DNA of 25,828 nt from Chryseosolibacter sp964563295. Lineage in GTDB: Bacteria > Bacteroidota > Bacteroidia > Cytophagales > Cyclobacteriaceae. Position numbers and translations under genes: made by a program. Below the pieces are notes generated by a model. That model saw only the letters and a program-made list of their open reading frames with translations. It was not told the DNA's origin and did not search any database. The stretch spans positions 1 to 25,828 of the forward strand of contig CAZLWX010000050.1 in assembly GCA_964563295.1 (NCBI GenBank). The letters are read 5' to 3'. Shown here piece by piece: positions 16,264-22,691 of this stretch (position 1 is the stretch's first letter; every line of letters begins with the position of its first letter).

Positions 16264-17592
16264 TCATGAGAAGAATCGCGTCACACCCGGCGTTGCAATC
16301 GGATAATAGCCGTCTTTATCGGGAAGAACGGGCGGCGTTGCATCAAATGCATAACGGGCAGGTTGCAGGCTCAGGCCCGAATTCAGGATCTGATCCCGCT
16401 CCATAATCAGTCCGGAGTAAGTTGCCATTCGACCCATAATCGATGTCAGGGTAGACATAGCACCACGGCCGGCATCGGCGAACCGATATTCACCCTTCGC
16501 TAACGCTTCAAAGAGTTCGTCGTGTTCGGTTTGGTAAGGGTTGTTTTCCGCTTGTTTGTCGAACTTGTATACCGACTTGCCATTGGACACGATCTCAGCG
16601 TTACCGCAGTAGATAACCCCTTTCGTACCGACGATCATTTCATCGACTTTCGAGTAAGTGCCCTTGATGTGGCGGCACTGGCTGTTCATGATCGATCCAT
16701 CCGCGTAATGAAACTCCACATAGTGATGATCGTAGATTTCACCGAACTCTTTTCCTGTTCGCACCTGTCTTCCGCCCATGCCCTGGGCGCTTACAGGATA
16801 ATCGCCCTTGAACCAGTTCATGACGTCGATATTGTGGATGTGCTGCTCGGTGATATGGTCACCACAGAGCCAATTGAAATAATACCAGTTGCGCATTTGG
16901 TACTCCATTTCCGTTTGACCTGGCTGGCGCGGATTTACCCATACGCCCTCGCCGTTCCACCACACCTGCGCTGATGTAATGTCCCCGATCGCGCCGTCCT
17001 TCAGGCGCTTGTAAAGTTCCCGGTAGGAGTTTTGGTAATGTCGTTGTAGCCCGACAACGACGTTAAGCTTCTTCTGCTTCGCGAGTTCCGCGACTTCGAG
17101 CACTTTCTTCACGCCGGCGGGATCGGTTGCCACTGGCTTTTCCATAAAGACATGTTTACCCTGCCGGATCGCTTCTTCAAAGTGGATCGGTCGGAAGCCC
17201 GGCGGTGTCGTGAGGATCACCACATCGGCGAGGGGGATTGCTTTGGTATAGGCGTCAAAGCCGACAAACTTTGCTTCGTCCGGCACGGTCACCCTGGCTT
17301 TTACATTACCATCTTCATTGTTTTCATCCGTGAGATACCGGTAGCAATTATCCAGACGATCGCGAAAGGCATCGGCCATGGCCACGAGTCTCACGTTCTG
17401 TTTTGTCAGCAGGGCCTGCATGGCTGCCCCGGTTCCACGGCCTCCACACCCGATCAAGGCGATTCGAATGGTGTCGTCTACCGAACTGTTGTAGCCATGC
17501 GACATTAACGGCATAGCGACGAGGCTCCCTGCGAGGATGGATGATTGTTTGACAAACGTTCTGCGCGATTGAACTGCGATCTTGTTTTTCAT
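16264..17592 (-). CDS. Tat-exported Gfo/Idh/MocA-family oxidoreductase
   Basis: A 442-residue protein. The N-terminus has a twin-arginine signal (SRRTFVKQSS at 9-18, then a hydrophobic stretch AGSLVAMPLMSHG), so it is probably exported folded with its cofactor. The Rossmann fold begins at TIRIALIGCGGRGTGA (G48, G50, G53). EKP at 151-153 is the family's conserved lysine-proline motif. CGDHITEQHIHNIDVMNW (243-260) carries the conserved D/H residues of the active-site region. Family members are NAD(P)-dependent dehydrogenases or hydrolases acting on sugars and cyclitols. The exported, about 440-residue subgroup is common in Bacteroidota and Planctomycetota. It starts 18 bases after the FGE-like gene and is probably in one operon with it. 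The substrate is not determinable. Confidence 0.92.
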   Translation of the reverse strand: MKNKIAVQSRRTFVKQSSILAGSLVAMPLMSHGYNSSVDDTIRIALIGCGGRGTGAAMQALLTKQNVRLVAMADAFRDRLDNCYRYLTDENNEDGNVKARVTVPDEAKFVGFDAYTKAIPLADVVILTTPPGFRPIHFEEAIRQGKHVFMEKPVATDPAGVKKVLEVAELAKQKKLNVVVGLQRHYQNSYRELYKRLKDGAIGDITSAQVWWNGEGVWVNPRQPGQTEMEYQMRNWYYFNWLCGDHITEQHIHNIDVMNWFKGDYPVSAQGMGGRQVRTGKEFGEIYDHHYVEFHYADGSIMNSQCRHIKGTYSKVDEMIVGTKGVIYCGNAEIVSNGKSVYKFDKQAENNPYQTEHDELFEALAKGEYRFADAGRGAMSTLTSIMGRMATYSGLIMERDQILNSGLSLQPARYAFDATPPVLPDKDGYYPIATPGVTRFFS

Positions 17593-17610
17593 ATGGGTGA
17601 TGATTGATCT

Positions 17611-18558
17611 CTATTTAAGATAGCTGGAAAAAAAACGGTCAATATCTCCTTTGGTTGGCTGAACAGCAGGCCTTACAAGCCTGAACCCCACGAACATTCC
17701 GTCAGTCAACCACCATTTGCTTTTCGGGATCTGTGGATCGCGCCGATTCCAGGCAGGGTCGGAGGCGATCCGGTTTGTGCAACGCAATTCCCGGGGATCA
17801 TCAAGATACGAACCGCCGCGGACAACTTTCGGATACTTTGTTGCAGGCGGCACCAGCGGGTCTTTCACCGGGTTGCTGCGTTTCCGATAGGCTTCCGGGT
17901 CGTACTGGTCCAACGTCCACTCACTCAGGTTACCGAGCATGTCGTAGAGGCCCCAGGCATTGGGAGCCAACTCGCCGGTTTTGTGGAATTTTTCACCGCT
18001 ATTGATTTTGGAATACCCATTCAAGCTGGAATTTTTTTGGTCATGCCCCCCGGCGCGGCACGCATATTCCCACTCGGCTTCGGTAGGCAATCGGTAGAAT
18101 ACACCTGTTCGCTCGTATAACCATTTGCAGTACATGATCGCGGCCTGGTGACTCATACTATTTGCGGGCTGCCGTGGATCGCGACCCATGCCCCACGTCA
18201 GGTCGATATATTGTGCCGTTGGACGGGACACGGCATCCAATGCAATATTTTTTGTTTGTGGGATATCGAGGTCTTTGAAGAAGAGATCCCATTCACCGAA
18301 GGTCACTTCTTTTTCGCCAATCCAGAATGGGGAGAGCGCTACTTCATGCTGAGGGTGTTCATCAGCATCGGCGGAGGATTCGTTAGTGCCCATATGAAAT
18401 GAGCCGCCCCGAATGGCGATCATCCTGAATTTTACTTCAGTACCGGGGATGGTCTGTTCGTATGATTTTTCCTGGGCTTTCGCCGGAAGGGAGACGAGAA
18501 CTGTCGTGACGAAAATGAAAAATGATTTCAAACGATTTCGGGCATGGTACCGAAACAA
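17611..18558 (-). CDS. Exported FGE-sulfatase-fold (SUMF1-like) protein, catalytic cysteine missing
   Basis: A 315-residue protein with no in-frame ATG near its start. TTG at 18558 opens it, and a second TTG at 18531 would begin exactly at a signal peptide (KSFFIFVTTVLVSLPAKAQ). Either way the protein is exported. The FGE/SUMF1 domain (PF03781) is clear: FRMIAIRGGSFHMGT (45-58), RLPTEAEWEYACRAGG (156-171), NAWGLYDMLGNLSEWTLDQY (200-219), VVRGGSYLDD (245-254) and FVGFRLV. In genuine formylglycine-generating enzymes the GGSY motif is followed by the first catalytic Cys. Here that position is D253 and only C260 remains, so it is probably a binding or structural variant rather than a sulfatase activator. 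No sulfatase gene is present. The neighbour 18 bases downstream is a MocA-like oxidoreductase. Confidence 0.86.
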   Translation of the reverse strand: MFRYHARNRLKSFFIFVTTVLVSLPAKAQEKSYEQTIPGTEVKFRMIAIRGGSFHMGTNESSADADEHPQHEVALSPFWIGEKEVTFGEWDLFFKDLDIPQTKNIALDAVSRPTAQYIDLTWGMGRDPRQPANSMSHQAAIMYCKWLYERTGVFYRLPTEAEWEYACRAGGHDQKNSSLNGYSKINSGEKFHKTGELAPNAWGLYDMLGNLSEWTLDQYDPEAYRKRSNPVKDPLVPPATKYPKVVRGGSYLDDPRELRCTNRIASDPAWNRRDPQIPKSKWWLTDGMFVGFRLVRPAVQPTKGDIDRFFSSYLK

Positions 18559-18590
18559 GTTAGAAATTATTTTCCTGAAGTGCGGGTGGA

Positions 18591-18653
18591 AATTCCTAAT
18601 TCCTAATAATTCCTAATTCCTGATTCCTGATTCCTAATTCCTGATTCCTGATT
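18591..18653. repeat. Heptamer array ATTCCTA/ATTCCTG
   Basis: About nine heptamers ATTCCTA or ATTCCTG, starting 33 bases upstream of the FGE-like start codon, so it lies in that gene's leader or promoter area. The first 28 bases match the array at 12468 exactly, including the ATA interruption. Confidence 0.85.
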
Positions 18654-18756
18654 CGTGAATTAGCCTTTGCGGCAAAACTGGTACGTTCTTCTTGCCACCA
18701 AGGTACCAGGATACGAAGTTGCCGATACACACTCCTTCTGCAACTTGGAACCTTGT

Positions 18757-18893
18757 CTTTAGCCTTTAGCCTTTAGCCCTTGGCCTTTAGCCTTTGGCCT
18801 TTAGCCTTTAGCCCTTGGCCTTTAGCCCTTGGCCTTTAGCCTTTGGCCTTTAGCCTTTGGCCTTTAGCCTTTGGCCTTTAGCCTTTGGCCTTT
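18757..18893. repeat. Heptamer array CTTTAGC/CTTTGGC, about 19 copies
   Basis: The longest array in the window: roughly nineteen units alternating CTTTAGC, CTTTGGC and CCTTGGC, with an ordered alternation in its second half. It lies in a spacer of over 300 bases between the FGE-like gene and the small ORF and overlaps the last codons and stop of that ORF. 18654-18756 holds unarranged sequence with partial copies of other short motifs (CCAAGGTACCAGG, CAACTTGGAACCTTG) and no gene I can see. Confidence 0.9.
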
Positions 18894-19063
18894 AATTCCA
18901 CCGCTCTGCGATGGGCTCTCACAGCCGCGTCCCGATTTCTGTGACGCCGTTTTTGCTCGCGTTCTTCCTGGATGAAGAGTTCGAAGTTCAGCCTTGCGAC
19001 TTGAAAATGACTAAGGTAGGATACGGAAGTTGGGTGAGGTTGTAATAAGATCTTGTTTTCCAT
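18878..19063 (-). CDS. Possible small basic protein, stop codon inside heptamer array
   Basis: A 61-residue frame from ATG 19063. The sequence has a plausible coding character: a hydrophobic-aromatic first half (SYLSHFQVARLNFELFIQ) and a charged helical second half (EEREQKRRHRNRDAAVRAHRRAVELKAKG). The last codons (L-K-A-K-G-stop) are made of the repeat units of the adjacent array, which may have replaced an older C-terminus. There is no Shine-Dalgarno and no recognisable family. It could equally be a chance frame; the charge bias is the main argument in favour. Confidence 0.33.
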   Translation of the reverse strand: MENKILLQPHPTSVSYLSHFQVARLNFELFIQEEREQKRRHRNRDAAVRAHRRAVELKAKG

Positions 19064-19283
19064 GCGCTACGTATAAACAACAGACAACCCTATAGTCGTT
19101 TACCCCTATTCAAATATTTTAAGGATTTTGGTCATTGAAAAGGAAAAAAGGATTCGGTGGAGTCCTGTTTCAATGCTAACGAGGTCATTTCGGGCTTCGG
19201 ACAATTTATACGATGGTAACGGCGAAGGGGTTTGACAATTGTGTTTTTTTTCGGGGACCCGGCGAAAACGGAACTAAAAGGCC

Positions 19284-19320
19284 AAAAAAAACCGCCAGTC
19301 TGCAGGGCGGTGGCGGTTTT
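19284..19320 (-). terminator. Terminator of the Rrf2 gene (hairpin usable in both directions)
   Basis: AAAACCGCCA (19288-19297) and TGGCGGTTTT (19311-19320) are perfect 10-base arms around a 13-base loop. On the minus strand the stem is followed by a run of eight T (A at 19284-19291 here), about 84 bases after the Rrf2 stop codon. On the plus strand only four T follow. The rest of 19064-19403 holds no gene I can support. Confidence 0.85.
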
Positions 19321-19403
19321 CAGCAATGGGCTTGATCGATCTTATCCCATGTTGGGTTGCGTTCGCAGATAGGGCTTGATGCTCTTGTGTCACTCGGGAA
19401 ATT

Positions 19404-19853
19404 TTACTTGCGCTTTTTGCGCTTGTGGGCCAGCAGCTGATTTTCCTTGCGCACCAGGTCGTGCAGGGTATTTTTCTTCAGCATCTCCACCGTCGCGTTT
19501 CGCACATGGAGGAAGGCATCCCGCACTGCGCAGGTTTCTTCATCCACGCATTCCGTACACCGTTCATAGAACTTATAGGTGGCGCAGGGTACGGCGGCGA
19601 TAGCGCCATCGAACAACCGAACCACTTCCGCCAGATTGACCTCCGATGGTTTTCGGCGAAGAAAATAACCACCTCCCTTGCCCTGCTTGCTACCCAGGAC
19701 ACCCGCCCTCTTTAGATCGAGGAGAATAGCTTCAAGAAATTTCTTTGGGATACAACAGTCTTCCGAAATATCACGGATCAGGAATCGGTCCGCGGGTTTC
19801 TTAGCCATGTACACCAGAGCGTGAACGGCATATTTGCATTTCTTCGACAGCAT
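19404..19853 (-). CDS. Rrf2-family transcriptional regulator with cysteine cluster
   Basis: A 149-residue regulator. The N-terminal winged helix is typical of Rrf2 (MLSKKCKYAVHALVYMAKK, then IRDISEDCCIPKKFLEAILLDLKRAGVLGSKQGKGGGYFL, residues 1-65). The dimerisation and sensor part contains C90, C99, C102 and C108 (PCATYKFYERCTECVDEETCAVRD), a likely iron-sulfur ligand set. The spacing C-x8-C-x2-C-x5-C differs from the C-x5-C-x5-C of IscR. A very basic C-terminus (HKRKKRK) follows. Iron-sulfur, nitric-oxide or redox sensing is the family expectation. No iron-sulfur assembly genes lie next to it, so its targets are not evident. It is a single gene with its own terminator, divergent from tRNA-Thr. 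Confidence 0.9.
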   Translation of the reverse strand: MLSKKCKYAVHALVYMAKKPADRFLIRDISEDCCIPKKFLEAILLDLKRAGVLGSKQGKGGGYFLRRKPSEVNLAEVVRLFDGAIAAVPCATYKFYERCTECVDEETCAVRDAFLHVRNATVEMLKKNTLHDLVRKENQLLAHKRKKRK

Positions 19854-19976
19854 AGGGGTATCGGCGTGTAAGTTATGGCTTTGCGTTTACTATTTCCAAC
19901 CGCCCTGATGTTAACCACAAAATTGATATAATCATTCAATCCAATTCAAAGTTCATCTATCTTTACGGCCCGGTTA

Positions 19977-20049
<73 letters not shown>

Positions 20050-20138
20050 CTTTGTTGGCCTTTTTTTATTGCTGGTCGGCGCTAAATTTGGAAATTGGTC
20101 AATGTGATTTTGATTGATTTGGTGCTTGACCTGGCGGG

Positions 20139-20242
20139 GCGCGCCCCTCGTTCCTCGGGTCGGGCTATTCGCTGCAAGTCCTCGCCCCACCTCGCAGTGC
20201 CTCCCTTTGCTCCGGGCTTTCCGCTTCTATCCCTCGCGCAAG
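20139..20242. repeat. Dispersed GC-rich repeat, copy A
   Basis: About 104 bases of GC-rich sequence that recur, in reverse orientation and with around nine differences by eye, at 25595-25699. It contains an internal near-duplicate (CGGGCTATTCGCT and CGGGCTTTCCGCT). It lies between tRNA-Thr and the 3' end of the histidine-kinase gene. It can be read as an open frame, but the same is true of copy B on the other strand, so it is not treated as coding. Confidence 0.88.
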
Positions 20243-20283
20243 GATCTGTGACATATTTCCGGTGGCGAATTTGTCAGAAGACC

Positions 20284-20303
20284 GGAATTAGGAATTAGGA
20301 ATT
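20284..20303. repeat. Short heptamer array overlapping the kinase stop codon
   Basis: Just over two units of TAGGAAT (the complement of ATTCCTA) at the 3' end of the histidine-kinase gene. On the coding strand the units read ATT CCT AAT TCC TAA, giving the final I-P-N-S and the stop. It is the same family as the arrays at 12468 and 18591. Confidence 0.7.
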
Positions 20304-22123
20304 TCCTTCCTGAGTGAGAAGTAGAAGGTCGCTCCCTCGTTTTGCTTCCCTTCCGCCCAAACAGTACCACCGTGCTTCAAGATGATCCGTTGAACAATAG
20401 CCAGGCCGACGCCCGTACCTTCAAAGTCTCTCGCGGAATGCAGACGTTGGAAAACACCAAATAATTTTGAGTAGTAATCCATATTGAAACCCGCACCGTT
20501 ATCGCGGATGAAGTACACTACTTCATCGCCCTTGTCCTCGTACCCGATCTCAATGATCGCTTTTTCTTTCCGTGCCGTGTACTTGAACGCATTGCTAATG
20601 AGGTTGCTCCAGACCTGTCGAATAGTTGTAGGGTCGGCAAAAGCATCGGGTAAGTCAGCCACGCGAATGTCAACCTCCCGGCGCGGATCCATTCTCTTCT
20701 GATCTTCAATAATTGTTTCAACCAGAGGCTTCATCGAAACAATGGAGCAGATCAGCTCGCGACGACCGAGGTGCGAGAAAGCCAGCAGATCATCGATCAG
20801 CTGACCCATAATCTGACCGTTGCGAATGATCACGTTGATCAGTCTTCGGCCTTCGTCGTCCAGCTTGTTGGAATATTCTTCCGAGAAAATGTTCATGTAT
20901 CCGTGAACGGAGCGAAGGGGTGCCCGCAAGTCGTGCGAGACTGAATACGAAAATGCCTCAAGCTCTTTGTTCGCGGCCTCAAGCTCCTGCGTTCGTTCGG
21001 CGACCTTCTGTTCCAGGCGCATGTTGAACGATTTGATCTCAAACTCAGCGCGCTTCCGTTCAGTGATGTCTGTAATGAAACCGCAGAACGATTGCCGGGA
21101 ATGGATCTTTATTGGACTGATAAACAACTCGACGGGGAACTCGCTGCCGTCCGAGCGGAGAGCGCTGAACTCGATCAGGTGGTTGATGATCTTGCCTTGC
21201 CCTGATGACAGATAAGACTTGATTCCCTGCTCGTGGCCGTTGCGGTACTGGGGTGGAATAATGGTGTCGGTCAGCGTACGGCCGAGCATTTCTTCTTTTG
21301 TCCATCCGAATATCTTTTCAGCTCTCGAATTCCAGTCCGTGACCAGTCCGTCGGAGTCGATTACGATTACGGCACTAAGGGCTGAGTCGATCATTGCGCG
21401 AACTCTGCTCTCGCTCTCGCTGAGTTCGAGGTTTTGTTCTTCAATTCGCGCCAGCATATAATTGAATGCATCAGTAAGGGCTCCGATCTCGTCATTGCCG
21501 TGCTTTTTGGCGCGAATCGAATAATCCTGTTCCGCTGACACGTGTATTGCCGCCCCCGCCAGCGATGTGATTGGGACTGTAATCTGCCGTTGCAACTGCT
21601 GCGAGACAAGGTAAGTCGCGATGAGCGCCATCACAGCGACCAAAATACCCGTACTGGAAAAAAGTATCAGGCGGTCGGTGAGTGCATCGAGGTCCGATTT
21701 CAGGAAGAGTGTTCCAAGATGTTGGTTGCCCTGGACCACGGGCTCGAATCCCGCAAGGAAAGATTCTTCGAACCGATATCCGGGCTCGCCAGGGGCATCC
21801 GGAAAATCACCGGCAGTGAGTTCAGGTGGATAATGTGTAAACAGTCTCCCGCGCTCGTCATACAGTGCTGCCCCGACGATATGCGGATTAGCACGCACGG
21901 CGGATATGATTTCATTCGCATCCTCCGGAATATTGAAGGCAAGCGCCGCCGTGCTGTTGGCGGCAATGATCTTTCCCAGCGTTGACAACTCCGTGACCGT
22001 AGACCTGCGAAATGATACGAATTCGTAAACGAAATAGGATGCTGACGTCAGGATCAACGCCGATGCGCTCGTGACCATGACCACGGTCATAAACTTGCGT
22101 TTTATAGGTATGTTCCTCAGCAT
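20288..22123 (-). CDS. CHASE8-HAMP-PAS sensor histidine kinase
   Basis: A 611-residue inner-membrane kinase. TM1 at about 12-34 and TM2 at about 152-173 bracket a periplasmic domain whose sequence (LGKIIAANSTAALAFN, EIISAVRANPHIVGAALYDE, RGRLFTHYP) matches the CHASE8 sensor known from the diguanylate cyclase YfiN. Then follow HAMP (about 175-228), PAS (about 238-355, with WNSRAEKIFGWTKEEMLGR and a PAC end FITDITERK) and a coiled coil. HisKA has H397 in SHDLRAPLRSV. The ATPase domain has the N-box (WSNLISNAFKYT), G1 (DNGAGF, 541-546) and G2 (GTGVGLAIV, 569-577). There is no receiver domain, so the operon's response regulator is the probable partner. It starts 6 bases after yfiR-like stop. The last four residues and the stop are heptamer-repeat sequence. 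Confidence 0.92.
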   Translation of the reverse strand: MLRNIPIKRKFMTVVMVTSASALILTSASYFVYEFVSFRRSTVTELSTLGKIIAANSTAALAFNIPEDANEIISAVRANPHIVGAALYDERGRLFTHYPPELTAGDFPDAPGEPGYRFEESFLAGFEPVVQGNQHLGTLFLKSDLDALTDRLILFSSTGILVAVMALIATYLVSQQLQRQITVPITSLAGAAIHVSAEQDYSIRAKKHGNDEIGALTDAFNYMLARIEEQNLELSESESRVRAMIDSALSAVIVIDSDGLVTDWNSRAEKIFGWTKEEMLGRTLTDTIIPPQYRNGHEQGIKSYLSSGQGKIINHLIEFSALRSDGSEFPVELFISPIKIHSRQSFCGFITDITERKRAEFEIKSFNMRLEQKVAERTQELEAANKELEAFSYSVSHDLRAPLRSVHGYMNIFSEEYSNKLDDEGRRLINVIIRNGQIMGQLIDDLLAFSHLGRRELICSIVSMKPLVETIIEDQKRMDPRREVDIRVADLPDAFADPTTIRQVWSNLISNAFKYTARKEKAIIEIGYEDKGDEVVYFIRDNGAGFNMDYYSKLFGVFQRLHSARDFEGTGVGLAIVQRIILKHGGTVWAEGKQNEGATFYFSLRKEIPNS

Positions 22124-22129
22124 TCTCGA

Positions 22130-22687
22130 CTATTCAACATTTGCGACACGCAACAATTTTGAGCTGATCGTCAGGTTAGCCATTCTTGCAGCTTCGACGT
22201 TGATATTGATGCGCGTTCTATTGTCCTCCGTGGCGAAGCCGATCATTCCTCCGTTTTTGACGAAGTTGTTGGCGTCGCTCACCGTCAATATTGGCCGGCC
22301 TTCAAGAAGCGCGATCACGCGTCTAAGCTCTTCCCGCCGCTGCAAGTTTACAAACACGATGTGGCATTCAGTCGCATCTTTGGCGTCCTTGTAGCGCCGC
22401 ACCACAATTGGATGGCTATCCATGCGTTCTCCCTGGACCGTACGGTCCAGGTAGTTTTCAAATGGGTCGTCGCCGATGATTCCTATGATTAACGGAGCCT
22501 CTGGGTTTTGAAAAGCCTGATCAGGCCACTCGACAAACTGGCAGAAGTTGTACAGGAATCCAGCCTTGACTTGATATTCCAGTGACGGCGTCTCCTGCGC
22601 CAGGGAGTACGTATGGATCAGTACCGTGATCAGCCACAGGCCCTTGCGCATACAGGCAATGATTTGAGGGAGCCTACGCATGTTCAT
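22130..22687 (-). CDS. YfiR-family periplasmic protein (DUF4154)
   Basis: A 185-residue exported protein. In-frame starts are at 22687, 22681 and 22651; the last (MRKGLWLITVLIHTYSLAQ) would give the neatest signal peptide, while 22687 is 4 bases after the receptor stop. The mature part carries the YfiR signature: EYQVKAGFLYNFCQFVEWP (37-55), IIGIIGDDPF (67-76), CHIVFVN (108-114) and GRPILTVSDANNFVKNGGMIGF (130-151), then INVEAARMANLTISSKLLRVA. Cysteines C49 and C108 remain in the mature protein. In Pseudomonas, YfiR is the periplasmic inhibitor of YfiN, which has a CHASE8 sensor. The kinase encoded 6 bases downstream has that same sensor type, so YfiR probably acts on it. Confidence 0.91.
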   Translation of the reverse strand: MNMRRLPQIIACMRKGLWLITVLIHTYSLAQETPSLEYQVKAGFLYNFCQFVEWPDQAFQNPEAPLIIGIIGDDPFENYLDRTVQGERMDSHPIVVRRYKDAKDATECHIVFVNLQRREELRRVIALLEGRPILTVSDANNFVKNGGMIGFATEDNRTRININVEAARMANLTISSKLLRVANVE

Positions 22688-22691
22688 GTGA

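Noticed and set aside
17611..18558. Active formylglycine-generating enzyme
   Set aside because: The first catalytic cysteine after GGSY is Asp here and no sulfatase gene is in the window.
18757..18893. CRISPR array
   Set aside because: Units are contiguous heptamers without 25-40-base spacers, and no cas gene is present.
20095..20298. Open frame in dispersed repeat copy A, and 25550-25812 minus in copy B
   Set aside because: Both derive from the same repeat, read in related frames (shared SSGRAIRCKSS-type peptide); no start context and no conserved gene boundaries.
21542..21985. Plus-strand 147-codon frame inside the kinase gene
   Set aside because: Antisense to the CHASE8/HAMP region, which has full family signatures on the minus strand.
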